Source: Tenericutes bacterium ADurb.BinA124 | Lineage (GTDB): Bacteria > Bacillota_I > Bacilli_A > ML615J-28 > CAG-698 | NCBI GenBank assembly: GCA_002068415.1 | Contig: MVZM01000002.1 | Location: 1-64,000 of the forward strand | Direction: 5' to 3' | DNA: 64,000 nt | In this document: positions 8,399-17,812 of the stretch, piece after piece | How the letters are laid out: every line of letters begins with the position of its first letter | How positions within the stretch are numbered: the stretch's first letter is position 1 | The notes under the pieces: generated by a model | Database searches by the model: none | Seen by the model: only the letters and a program-made list of their open reading frames with translations | Told to the model about the DNA's origin: nothing | Made by a program: the position numbers and the translations under genes

Positions 8399-11004
8399 TG
8401 GAAAACAAAGACATGACAAGCTACCGACCACGACCGTGGTATCAAAATTTATGGGTGAATGCGAAAACGGGAATGGAAAACTATTTTAAAAATTTCCGCT
8501 TTCCGTGGAAAAAACTAATCATTGTCCTTTTGATAGGATTAATTGTCTTAACTGTCTATTTAGCCGTCATCTTTAGTCAAGTCAAAGTGCCAGTGCGCAG
8601 TCCCTATGATAAAAGCAATTTTGTGGAGGCCCCTAGTTATATTACAGCTCACGGTGCCCAAACGGTTTTGGAGAATAATCATTATCGCTTTACCTTAAAC
8701 AACCACACGACCACTTTTTCAATAACGGATAAACTGACACTGGAAACATGGTCGAGCAACCCGAATACGACTTCCAAACGGTTTTTAGAGCCCTTAATCG
8801 TTTACTGTGCCGGTGCCTTAGGCGCAGCATCACCGATGGGGGCATTGGAAAAAGCGGTGGAATTTAAAGATTATTATTTTCGAAAACAAGGTAATACCTT
8901 AGAAATTCTTTATGAAATCGGCGGCAAAAAAGATGTTGACCGCAGCGATTTTCCGGAAATCATGACCGATGAACGGATGCAAGAAAAAATTCTTTCGCAA
9001 CTGGAAGAGGGGAGTATTGCTTACCGCCGGGTTACGGAACAAATGTACACACCGGGAGAACTAAAAGGCAAGCCCGTTTGGAAATTGAAGGACGGAATTA
9101 CGGTTGTTCCCTTGCGTAATCTCTATAAAATCTTCTATGAAGATTGTGGCTATACCACAGAGGACCTCCAATACGATTTAGAGTTAAGCGGGATTGTTTA
9201 TGAAGATCTCTATCCCTATGTGGAAATAGCGATTCGCTATGCGCTTAGCGATGAGGGATTTGTTGTGGAAATCATCAACGAATCGATTGTTGAAAAAGCC
9301 AAATACCCCTTAGTCTATTTAGATTTATTACCTTTTTTCGGTTGTGCTACGACCACTGATGATGGTTATGCGATGATTCCCGATGGGAGCGGGGTCATTA
9401 TTGACTACAATAACAGCCGCTCCTTCGCCATGCCCTATCAGCAACGCGTCTATGGCAAAGAATTAGCTGTTAACGCCCGTGTTAAAGAGAATGCGGCTGA
9501 AAAAATCAGTTTTCCGCTGTTTGGCATGAAGCGTAACAAGCAAGGCTTTATTGCCATTGGTGAAGACGGTGTGGAAATGGCTTCCATTTTAGCGCGCACG
9601 AGTACGGAAGATAGTCCTTATAATCAGGCCTATTACCGTTATCAATTTCGTGAAAGCGAAGTCTTTGTCTTTTCTGCCATCCAAAGTTCCACTAATATTA
9701 CGAAGTGGACGGATTGGTATTCCCTAGCCAATTTTAAAGTCCACTATCAATTTCTTCATGAAGATAACGCCAGTTATGCGGCGATGGCAAAAAAATACCG
9801 TCAATATTTACTAGATAATCAAAGTTTACAATCAATTGATACCACCAAAGAAGTGATGGTCGATTTAACGCTTTTGGGCGGATATGTTGATAAAGATAAT
9901 TTTATCGGTATTCCTTATTCCCAAGTTAGAAGCTTAACCACGGCCAACGAAGTACAAATCATCATTGAAGAATTAGCACAATTGGGAATCAATGATGTCC
10001 GCGTTATTTATTCCGGTTGGGGTAATGACGGCATTAAACCGAGTTATATGGGAAAGATTAACTATAACCGTTTAGTTGGGAAAAAAGCTGATTTAGAAGC
10101 TTTGGCTAAACGATACCCCAAGATTATTTATTGGGAAGCGAATGTGGCGAAAGTTTTTACGGCTCAGAACTTTAATGAAAAAGACTTGGCGGTGCGTGAT
10201 GTTTTCGGTAAAGTTGTCGTTAATTATGCTTATAATGAAGCGACGCTCTATGCCGATACTTCCACCATGAGTGAATACTTATTAAAACCGACTACTTATG
10301 AAAAAACTTTAGATAATTTACAAAAGGCTTTTCAAAAGCGCGGTTTTTCCAACCTTGGATTAACGGATTTTGGGGCCTATATCTATGGTTCATATGAAAA
10401 GAAGGAGACGATTTTGCGGCCGGATTCCTTGGCTTTAATTAAAGCGGCCGGAGAGAAGTTAGCGTCTTTTGAGCAAGTGATTATGCGTAATCCGAATGTT
10501 TACGGCTTAAGTTATCTAACAGCCATTACCGATTTTCCAACTTATGGTACTAATTATCAGATTGTGGAAAGGAGTGTTCCGTTTGCGCAACTGGTTTTAA
10601 GCGGCTTGGTGGATTACAGTGCGAAATCCTTTAATCTCGATGATCGTTATGACTTTTCTTGGCATAAAATGAAAGCTATCGAAACAGCTTCCAATATCAG
10701 TTTGACTTGGAGCTATGAACCGACCATTAAATTAACCAATACGGAATATTCCCATTATTATTCCACATATTACCAAAATTGGCTGGTGAAGGCCGTCGAG
10801 TTGCAAACGGAAATGGCGCAATCGGGTGTCTACAAAACTTATTTAGTGAAGCATGAAAGCTTAAATGAAGCCGGGACCGTTACCAAATCAAGCTATGCCA
10901 ACGGCATGGAGATTGTCTTTAATTATAGTTTGAGCCCTTATACCTATGGTTTCCAAACGATTCTAGCGCAAAATTATCAAGTTGTTAAAGGAGGACAAGC
11001 ATGA
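8395..11004 (+). CDS. Membrane-anchored DUF5696 protein, candidate glycan-active enzyme
   Basis: 869 residues. A hydrophilic N-terminus is followed by one membrane helix (about residues 40-62) and a large extracellular part. A beta-rich N-terminal half (TTTFSITDKLTLETWSSN; MIPDGSGVIIDYNNS) leads to a C-terminal half that reads like a TIM barrel (ELAQLGINDVRVIYSGWGNDG, YWEANVAKVF, LGLTDFGAYIYGS). The family is of unknown function; its barrel-like fold and its consistent place beside sugar transporters suggest a glycoside hydrolase-like enzyme, but I cannot name catalytic residues. Two adjacent ATGs (8395, 8398) are possible starts. It is coupled to its neighbours by 4-nt overlaps on both sides. 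Confidence 0.72.
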   Translation: MMENKDMTSYRPRPWYQNLWVNAKTGMENYFKNFRFPWKKLIIVLLIGLIVLTVYLAVIFSQVKVPVRSPYDKSNFVEAPSYITAHGAQTVLENNHYRFTLNNHTTTFSITDKLTLETWSSNPNTTSKRFLEPLIVYCAGALGAASPMGALEKAVEFKDYYFRKQGNTLEILYEIGGKKDVDRSDFPEIMTDERMQEKILSQLEEGSIAYRRVTEQMYTPGELKGKPVWKLKDGITVVPLRNLYKIFYEDCGYTTEDLQYDLELSGIVYEDLYPYVEIAIRYALSDEGFVVEIINESIVEKAKYPLVYLDLLPFFGCATTTDDGYAMIPDGSGVIIDYNNSRSFAMPYQQRVYGKELAVNARVKENAAEKISFPLFGMKRNKQGFIAIGEDGVEMASILARTSTEDSPYNQAYYRYQFRESEVFVFSAIQSSTNITKWTDWYSLANFKVHYQFLHEDNASYAAMAKKYRQYLLDNQSLQSIDTTKEVMVDLTLLGGYVDKDNFIGIPYSQVRSLTTANEVQIIIEELAQLGINDVRVIYSGWGNDGIKPSYMGKINYNRLVGKKADLEALAKRYPKIIYWEANVAKVFTAQNFNEKDLAVRDVFGKVVVNYAYNEATLYADTSTMSEYLLKPTTYEKTLDNLQKAFQKRGFSNLGLTDFGAYIYGSYEKKETILRPDSLALIKAAGEKLASFEQVIMRNPNVYGLSYLTAITDFPTYGTNYQIVERSVPFAQLVLSGLVDYSAKSFNLDDRYDFSWHKMKAIETASNISLTWSYEPTIKLTNTEYSHYYSTYYQNWLVKAVELQTEMAQSGVYKTYLVKHESLNEAGTVTKSSYANGMEIVFNYSLSPYTYGFQTILAQNYQVVKGGQA

Positions 11005-12206
11005 GCAAACGAATAAAAACGCCAATTTATTTAAGCGGTCCTCAAAGTGAACAATTACAAAAAAAATTACTGTTAAAACAACAAAAGATCCAATCCCAGT
11101 TGGATGATGTTACGGATCGCTATGTTAGCAGTGTCAAAAAACGGCAAGAAAATCCGAAATTACGAATGGCGCCGGTTTTTGCTTTAAGCCGTAAAATGGC
11201 TAATTTAGAATTACAATTGCAAAGAGTTAATTTGGGCTTGTTGCGCTTGTCGGAAGGGAAGTATCCCAAACGCAATTGGTGGGAAGAAATTAAGTTTCGC
11301 TTTTCTCAACTTTCTTATCAAAAACAAAAAGTGATTTTCGGATTATTGTTTCTCCTCCCTTGGTTTATTGGCTTCTGCGTCTTTTTTGCATATCCCTTAG
11401 GAACATCATTATGGTGGAGTCTTAACAAAATGACGGTTGTCAGTGGTGGTGGTTATTCGTTTGAATTCGTCGGCTTCGGTAATTATCGCGATTTATTTGT
11501 GAGTGAAACTTTAGCCGGAGCCACCATTTCCGAAGTGTTGACCTCATCAATTATCAATATTCTCATTAACTTACCGACAATTTTAATCTTTTCCTTGTTT
11601 ATTGCCGTTTTACTCAATACTAAATTTAAAGGTCATCAATTAGTAAAAGCCATTTTCTTTATTCCGGTTGTTTATAATATGACAGTTATTAATAACACCT
11701 TAACAGGAACTTTCGGCAGATTGTTCGATTCTGATTTGGATCAATCACTGGCTTTATCGACACAATTCTCCAACTTTCTCATGCAGGTGGGTGTTGGTAG
11801 CGGCTTAGTCACTTTCTTGACCGATGCTGTTGGCCGTATTTTCACAATCGTCAATATGTCGGGCATTCAAATTTTAATTTTTATTGCGGCTCTTCAGTCC
11901 ATCCCCGTTCATTTATATGAAGCAGCAAAGGTTGAGGGAGCCACAAAATACGAAATGTTTTGGAAAATAACGATTCCGATGATTTCTCCGATGGTCTTAA
12001 CGGCAGCTGTTTATACGATTGTTGACAGTTTTGCGACTTCGGAAATAATCCGTTTCATGACGGTCAATTCCCAAGGAACGACGATGTCGGTCAATCAACC
12101 GGGGCTTTATTCCGCCATTTCCGTTATTTACTTTTTAGCGAATGCGCTCATTATTGCCTTGATGTTTTTAGCTTTAAGAAAGCAGGTGTTCTATTATGAC
12201 AAGTAA
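11001..12206 (+). CDS. Sugar ABC transporter permease with N-terminal coiled-coil extension
   Basis: 401 residues, longer than the family norm of about 300. The first 90 or so residues are charged and helical (LQKKLLLKQQKIQSQLDDVTD), probably a cytoplasmic coiled coil. Membrane segments follow, with the EAA loop LYEAAKVEGATKYEMFWKIT. GGAGG precedes ATG 11001. It overlaps the DUF5696 gene by 4 nt and the next permease by 11 nt. It forms the second permease pair of the locus. Confidence 0.85.
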   Translation: MSKRIKTPIYLSGPQSEQLQKKLLLKQQKIQSQLDDVTDRYVSSVKKRQENPKLRMAPVFALSRKMANLELQLQRVNLGLLRLSEGKYPKRNWWEEIKFRFSQLSYQKQKVIFGLLFLLPWFIGFCVFFAYPLGTSLWWSLNKMTVVSGGGYSFEFVGFGNYRDLFVSETLAGATISEVLTSSIINILINLPTILIFSLFIAVLLNTKFKGHQLVKAIFFIPVVYNMTVINNTLTGTFGRLFDSDLDQSLALSTQFSNFLMQVGVGSGLVTFLTDAVGRIFTIVNMSGIQILIFIAALQSIPVHLYEAAKVEGATKYEMFWKITIPMISPMVLTAAVYTIVDSFATSEIIRFMTVNSQGTTMSVNQPGLYSAISVIYFLANALIIALMFLALRKQVFYYDK

Positions 12207-13221
12207 TGTGAAAAAAACTTGGAAAGAAAGAACCATCTTAAAACTAAAAAACTGGCAAATGCAAGTAAAGGAGCAATTACAAAGCGCCACCAAACGCCAA
12301 GTTTTAAAAAATCGCCTAATTGACTTTATTATTACGGTTTTTAAGTATATACTAGTTATTGGTTTATGCTTTGTGATTCTTTATCCTTTGCTTTTACAGC
12401 TAGCAATCGCTTTTCGAGCGCCCACGGATGTTAATAATCCGACAGTGCTATGGATTCCGGGGGAATTTTCCCTGAAAAATTTTGAAGTTTCGCTGATTGC
12501 TCTTCGTTATTGGAAAGCCTTAAAAAATTCGTTTATTTTGGCTTTCGGCGTTACCATCTTACAATTAGTGTCGACTTCTTTAGCCGGATATGCCTTCGCA
12601 AGACTACCCTTCAAAGGGAGTAAACTCTTATTCGGTTTAGCTTTATTCACCATTATTGTTCCCCAAACCGTGATTTCCTTACCGATTTTAAGGAGTGTTA
12701 CGAAAATGGGCTTAATTGGCAAACCGATTACCATCTTTTTGATGGCCGGTCTAGGCATGGGCATCAAATCAGGGATCTTCATTTATCTCTTCCGCCAATT
12801 TTATCGGGGCATTCCAACGGAATTAGAAGAAGCGGCCTATGTTGATGGGGCCAATGTCTTTCAAGTCTTTTATCGGATTATGCTTCCAAATGCTCGAGGG
12901 GCGATTATTACCGTTGCTTTGCTGGCCTTTGTTTGGCAATGGAATGATTATTATTTCACAACCCTCTTTATCTCTCGCAGCAATATCGATTTTATGACAT
13001 TGACGACCCAGCAAGTTAGTGTTTTGTATGGCTTGCAACAAGCCTTAACCGATGCCGGTATTTGGGGTTTAATGGGACAGGAGATTACTAATAACCCCTT
13101 ATTCTCATCGATGATTTTAAACACCAGTGGGATTTTAGTTATGATTCCCTTGTTAGTAATGTATTTCTTTGTTCAAAAATTATTTGTGACCGGAATTGAG
13201 AGATCCGGGATTGTTGGTTAA
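12196..13221 (+). CDS. Sugar ABC transporter permease (MalG type), second pair
   Basis: 341 residues with a basic N-terminus of about 45 residues, six membrane segments and the EAA loop LEEAAYVDGANVFQVFYRI. It starts inside the preceding permease gene (11-nt overlap). The neighbouring lipoprotein 15 nt downstream is the likely cognate binding protein. Confidence 0.87.
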   Translation: MTSNVKKTWKERTILKLKNWQMQVKEQLQSATKRQVLKNRLIDFIITVFKYILVIGLCFVILYPLLLQLAIAFRAPTDVNNPTVLWIPGEFSLKNFEVSLIALRYWKALKNSFILAFGVTILQLVSTSLAGYAFARLPFKGSKLLFGLALFTIIVPQTVISLPILRSVTKMGLIGKPITIFLMAGLGMGIKSGIFIYLFRQFYRGIPTELEEAAYVDGANVFQVFYRIMLPNARGAIITVALLAFVWQWNDYYFTTLFISRSNIDFMTLTTQQVSVLYGLQQALTDAGIWGLMGQEITNNPLFSSMILNTSGILVMIPLLVMYFFVQKLFVTGIERSGIVG

Positions 13222-13236
13222 CAGAAAGGAAAAAAA

Positions 13237-14997
13237 ATGAAAACCAAAAACACACTTTTTATGATTTTAATTTTATGTTTGGGCTTGGTGCTGACCGCAT
13301 GTAAAAAACCCGACCCGGTTGTTGACGATCCGACGGCAAGCATCAGCGTTGATGTCAGTTCCGTTTCGGTCAAAAAAGGAGCGGCCCACCAAATTGTCGC
13401 TACGGTTGCCAATACTAAGGAGGCCTTGACAGTCGCATATGCTTCTAGCAATACCGCTGTTGCCACAGTTTCCGATACGGGCTTAGTAAGGGGGGTAGCA
13501 AAAGGCAGTGCGGTAATCACGGTTTCGCTAAGTAAATACCCCAATATTAAAGCGACCGTTAATATTACGGTGACGGAAGAAGACCAACCGATTGTTGAAC
13601 CATCGGTTCCCAATATGATGGGCCAAGATTTCATTATCATGGTTAATAAAGCCTCTACTACCGACCCACGTAGTGAAGCTTATGTTGGTAATTGGAAAAA
13701 GGAAAAAGTCGCCTTAATTGCGGAGGTTGAGAAAAAATATAATGTGAAAGTGGTTTATAAGACCTATCCCGCCGATGCTGTATGGGGTGGTGGTCGGGAA
13801 CGCTTCATTACCACCAACTCGGTTAATAATACCCCGCAAGCCCATATTTATGAAATGCCGTCCTATTCCATTGCCGTTCTGGCGGAAGGTGGGGCCGTTT
13901 TACCGCTCGATGCTTTAATTGAAAAATACGGGAATCAAGGATATTGGCCGGAAAAAGCGGCTTTCGGCACCGTCTTAGGTAAACAATATGCCTATGATGA
14001 TGCTTATCCTTTAGTTGGTCAAGGCATTTTCTACAACATTGATTTATTAGAAACTTATTTGGGTGAAGGTAAAGGAACTTTGCCGAGCGACTTATGGATG
14101 GCTGGTGAGTGGGATTGGAATGCTTTCAAAAACATTTGCAATCAACTGTTACCGGGGATCGCTGGACTTAATGTTGAAGGGGCAGCTGTTATTGGCGGAC
14201 GTCCTTACAACTGGGCTTATTTTATGCTCGGGGCTAACGGGACCCATGTAGTTTCTTCGGATTTGAAATCGGAATTAGCGACGCAAGCGGGAATTGATAC
14301 ATTAACATATTTAAATAGCTTAATCAGCATTCCGGGAATGTGGGAATTTGAAAGCGCCGCTTTATCGAATGCCACTTGCCCGCAATTTAAGGGTGGGAAC
14401 ATCGCTTTCCATAATGGCGAACCTTATTGGTTATATGATGCGACCAAATGGTTGGGCTATACTTTCCGGATGGGCTTTGTTCCGTATCCGGTGGGACCGA
14501 ATGTTAAGAGTGATTTAAGCAATTATTACATCAATGAAGTTTACGGTAAAACCAGTTATTTAGTTTCGTCTTCCTATTCCTTGGAACTGGTTCCTCCCGG
14601 TTATGAAAACATTGCTTTCCATGAAGAATCTATTTTTAGAATTTGGGCCGATTTGCAATACTTCCCGGATATCGATCCGAAAACCGGTTATGTTTCCACA
14701 AACGAAATTGTTGACGAATGGGTTTTTAATACTTTGGAACTTTATTATAGCGATGCTAACGATTATGTTTCCATTGAAGCCCATAAAGATATTATGTTTA
14801 AAGGTTATCCGGATTATTTTTATAGTTTGTACTGGGCAAGAAGTCAAGATGCGACGAAATCATTTATGCTGGAACTCCAACAAGCCATTATCAGCGGTTC
14901 CATCCGCGATGAGATGATTGACTTAGTGGCCCGCATTCACCAGGAGTTTTTGGATACCTATGTTAATTTAGGCTTAACGGCCGACCACTATAAATAA
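13237..14997 (+). CDS. Solute-binding lipoprotein with N-terminal Big_2 domain
   Basis: 586 residues. The lipobox LTAC places the lipid anchor at Cys22. Residues about 30-115 form a Big_2 bacterial Ig-like domain (VSSVSVKKGAAHQIVATV, SSNTAVATVSDTGLVRGVAKG). The rest is a family-1 extracellular solute-binding domain (IMVNKASTTDPRS, WMAGEWDWNAFKNIC, NGEPYWLYDATKWLG). The Ig module probably spaces the binding domain away from the membrane. AAAGGA precedes ATG 13237. It is paired with the two permeases immediately upstream and differs from the first binding protein of the locus in both anchoring and domain plan. Confidence 0.83.
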   Translation: MKTKNTLFMILILCLGLVLTACKKPDPVVDDPTASISVDVSSVSVKKGAAHQIVATVANTKEALTVAYASSNTAVATVSDTGLVRGVAKGSAVITVSLSKYPNIKATVNITVTEEDQPIVEPSVPNMMGQDFIIMVNKASTTDPRSEAYVGNWKKEKVALIAEVEKKYNVKVVYKTYPADAVWGGGRERFITTNSVNNTPQAHIYEMPSYSIAVLAEGGAVLPLDALIEKYGNQGYWPEKAAFGTVLGKQYAYDDAYPLVGQGIFYNIDLLETYLGEGKGTLPSDLWMAGEWDWNAFKNICNQLLPGIAGLNVEGAAVIGGRPYNWAYFMLGANGTHVVSSDLKSELATQAGIDTLTYLNSLISIPGMWEFESAALSNATCPQFKGGNIAFHNGEPYWLYDATKWLGYTFRMGFVPYPVGPNVKSDLSNYYINEVYGKTSYLVSSSYSLELVPPGYENIAFHEESIFRIWADLQYFPDIDPKTGYVSTNEIVDEWVFNTLELYYSDANDYVSIEAHKDIMFKGYPDYFYSLYWARSQDATKSFMLELQQAIISGSIRDEMIDLVARIHQEFLDTYVNLGLTADHYK

Positions 14998-15057
14998 TTT
15001 GTTGCCTTTGCTTTCATCAAGGGAGGCAAATTGTTGAGAGTGAAGGAAGGAATGATG

Positions 15058-16887
15058 ATGAAAAAAATAATATTGTTATTATTGATGTTATTAAGTTTCG
15101 GGCTGGTGGCTTGTGGAAACAAGCAAGAACAAGCTTTAGAAGAACTTTTAAAAACCGTGTCGCTGCCTTCGGAACTAGTGGGGGATTTAGAACTTCCAGC
15201 CACTTATTCCAACCAAAAACTTACAGCGACGGCTACTTGGACTTCTTCCCGGCCCGAAATTTTAAGTGATACCGGAGTGGTGACGATGGGGTTAAAAGAC
15301 GAAGCGGTGGTTTTAACTTTGCAGTTAGCACTTCCCGATGCCCGGGTGACGCGTCAGTTTGCTGTGCTTGTGAAAGGAAGAGAAAGCCACTTACAGGATA
15401 TATTAGACACGATTAGTATTCCTTCGGAAGTAACGGGAAATCTCGATTTAAAAACTTCTTACAGCTTAGCGGGCATTACTGCCCAAGCCACTTGGCAAAC
15501 AACGGCTTCGAGAGTCATTTCCCAAACAGGTGTTATTACGCCGACCGTTAGTGACCAAATGGCGACGCTGATTTTAAAATTAAGCCTTGAAGACGCTTCT
15601 GTTACCAAACATTTTGATATTGTCGTTAAGGGCAGTGAAGACTTCTTAATTCTCTATGCTATTTTTAATAATCAAGTTGTTTTTGAAAATCGCGAATTAT
15701 CGGAAAACACTACCTTTCCGACTTCCTTTACCCTGGACAATAAAACGGCCACAGCCGTTTGGACTTCCAGCAATGAAGCCGTTTTGGAAGCGGATGGGAC
15801 GATTCATCCGACCAGCGAAGATGTTGAAGTGACGATGACCCTCAACTTAAGTTACGGCTATGCCAGTCGGACGGAGCAGTTTACTTTTATTGTCCTTCTT
15901 GATCCCGCCACTTCACCGGTTAACACTTGGCATTTCGCAAGCGTTTGGACGGAGCCAATTGCTGGTGAAGCCCTTGATCCGGCGACTCCGAATTGTTTTG
16001 CAGGGGCGGTTTATCGGAAAGTCGTTTCCAGCGAGGATTATTGGCTGGGAATTGAAGCAGTGGTGACCATCCCGGAATTTACGCCCGATTCGCAGCGCTT
16101 CGATGATACGAAACTAAGTTATTATCTCGATAACAGCTCACTTTATTTGGGTGGGCATGCCAATTATGAAAGCGATGTTGGTATAGGATGGTCGATTGCT
16201 TATGAAAACCCTCTTTCCTCAACGCTTTCGCATAGCGGCATTGCTTTTCGTCCGTTTTGGCGTTACATTACGCGGAAAGAAGAATGTCCGAACAACAATT
16301 GTTACCGTAATGCCGATGTAAGGGATTATGAATATTATTATTATCCCGGTGATAAAATTCGCATGAGTGTTTTTTGCCCTAAGCGGGGATATTTACAAAT
16401 GCGCATTGAACTGTTGGAATTAACGAAAAACACGAAGTTTATTCATGCTCGCGACGCTTATAATCTTGGTGAAAACTTCAACCGGATTTTCATAACGCCG
16501 ATGTTTCCTTCGGAAGGTATGGGAGCTGTGAAGACGGAATTTAAGCGCGTTAACGCCATTGACCAAGTAGCCAATGAAGGCAAACCGACATTGACGACGA
16601 ATGCGAAAGTTGAAAATGCGATTTGGCACGAAGTGTATTTATACCGAAAAATCAACGAGGTGATTTATAAAGTACCGATGACGGAAAATCGCAGTGCGCA
16701 CATGCGTTGTCCTTTAGGCAGTAATGTTAACGGGAATTTCTCCAATGCCTTTATTATTACTTATAATAATGTCGACCGCACTTTAGGCGGTGAAGAAGTA
16801 ACGATTAACCCCCGTAACGGCACCGGGAAATTATATAATACCAAAGCCATTTTGCCTAAGAAAGAAGATTACGAACTGGCGGTCTAA
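15058..16887 (+). CDS. Lipoprotein with atrophied bacterial Ig domains
   Basis: 609 residues from ATG 15058, which has AAGGAAGG seven bases upstream and gives an ideal lipoprotein signal (LVAC, Cys19). Upstream TTG codons at 15031 and 15034 follow GGGAGG and cannot be excluded. Residues about 22-280 hold three consecutive atrophied-Ig units of about 85 residues (SLPSELVGDLELPATYSNQK and SIPSEVTGNLDLKTSYSLAG are homologous). The C-terminal 320 residues are beta-rich and unrecognised, with CPNNNC and MRCPLG cysteines. Probably a surface glycan-binding or structural component. It follows the binding lipoprotein by 60 nt, the largest gap in the operon. Confidence 0.7.
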   Translation: MKKIILLLLMLLSFGLVACGNKQEQALEELLKTVSLPSELVGDLELPATYSNQKLTATATWTSSRPEILSDTGVVTMGLKDEAVVLTLQLALPDARVTRQFAVLVKGRESHLQDILDTISIPSEVTGNLDLKTSYSLAGITAQATWQTTASRVISQTGVITPTVSDQMATLILKLSLEDASVTKHFDIVVKGSEDFLILYAIFNNQVVFENRELSENTTFPTSFTLDNKTATAVWTSSNEAVLEADGTIHPTSEDVEVTMTLNLSYGYASRTEQFTFIVLLDPATSPVNTWHFASVWTEPIAGEALDPATPNCFAGAVYRKVVSSEDYWLGIEAVVTIPEFTPDSQRFDDTKLSYYLDNSSLYLGGHANYESDVGIGWSIAYENPLSSTLSHSGIAFRPFWRYITRKEECPNNNCYRNADVRDYEYYYYPGDKIRMSVFCPKRGYLQMRIELLELTKNTKFIHARDAYNLGENFNRIFITPMFPSEGMGAVKTEFKRVNAIDQVANEGKPTLTTNAKVENAIWHEVYLYRKINEVIYKVPMTENRSAHMRCPLGSNVNGNFSNAFIITYNNVDRTLGGEEVTINPRNGTGKLYNTKAILPKKEDYELAV

Positions 16888-16890
16888 ACC

Positions 16891-17811
16891 ATGATTAAAC
16901 CGGTTTTGGCTTCATCAGTTTGGGCATGGTTGTTAAAGCATTGGAACGAAGAGTTTCATAACTCTTTTCCCCTTTCCCAGCGTTTGGGGAATGAAAAAGT
17001 TATCCAGGCCAATCCCAACTACCAAGGCGATGTTTTCACATACGAATTAAAAGGGGAAGTTGTCGGTGTTTTGATTCTTAAATATTATTTAAGAGATGAT
17101 TTTCCCAAGCATCTCTATCTTTCCTTGTTATATGTATTACCAACAAAGCGCCACCAAGGCGTGGGCGGGCAACTGCTTAATTTTGCCATCGCTTATGCAA
17201 AAAAGCACGGGTTTAGGAAAGTCATAACCGGTAGTGATCCGTCATGCTTGTTTTCCGGGGTTTTTATCAACCATAATCCGGATGTCCATGCTTTTTTCCA
17301 AAAACGGCATTTTACGGAAGTTTATAAAAATATGAACTTGATTTGTGTTAACAAACCCCAAACAATTCATTCCAAGATGATAAGAATTGTTGCCAGTGAA
17401 GCGGAAAAACAAGCGGTCTTAGCGATGATTAAGCAACATTTTTCCAAGCGATGGTGGCTGGATGTTCGCGATGCCCAATGGGAGGAACTGATAATGATGC
17501 AAGACCAAGGCCAAGTTATCGGGTTTCTGCGCCTCAGCCATGAATCATTTAAGCAATTAGCCAACAGCATGAATTTACATCAAAAATATCAACATTTGGG
17601 AGGAATCGGTCCTTTAGGGATTATTCCTTTCTACCGTGGCCGCGGTTTAGGAAAACAAATCGTTCAATGGGCTCTCAATCATCTTTTTCAAATGGGGTGC
17701 TCGGAAGTAATCGTCGATTGGACGGGTTTGGTGTCCTTTTATCAAGGGTGCGGGTTTTCGCATATTAGTCAAGAATATATTATTTATCAATACGAAACGG
17801 AGGTCGGATAA
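16891..17811 (+). CDS. Tandem GNAT-family N-acetyltransferase
   Basis: 306 residues containing two GNAT folds. The acetyl-CoA binding motif A is visible in each: RHQGVGGQLLNFA in the N-terminal half and YRGRGLGKQIVQWA in the C-terminal half. The acetyl acceptor is unknown; given the context it could be an amino sugar. The gene starts 3 nt after the Ig lipoprotein without a clear ribosome-binding site and ends 1 nt before the GntR gene, so translation is probably coupled. It is the first cytoplasmic enzyme of the run. Confidence 0.8.
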   Translation: MIKPVLASSVWAWLLKHWNEEFHNSFPLSQRLGNEKVIQANPNYQGDVFTYELKGEVVGVLILKYYLRDDFPKHLYLSLLYVLPTKRHQGVGGQLLNFAIAYAKKHGFRKVITGSDPSCLFSGVFINHNPDVHAFFQKRHFTEVYKNMNLICVNKPQTIHSKMIRIVASEAEKQAVLAMIKQHFSKRWWLDVRDAQWEELIMMQDQGQVIGFLRLSHESFKQLANSMNLHQKYQHLGGIGPLGIIPFYRGRGLGKQIVQWALNHLFQMGCSEVIVDWTGLVSFYQGCGFSHISQEYIIYQYETEVG

Positions 17812-17812
17812 G

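Noticed and set aside
13218..13640. 140-residue minus-strand frame
   Set aside because: Antisense to the signal peptide and Big_2 domain of the binding lipoprotein.
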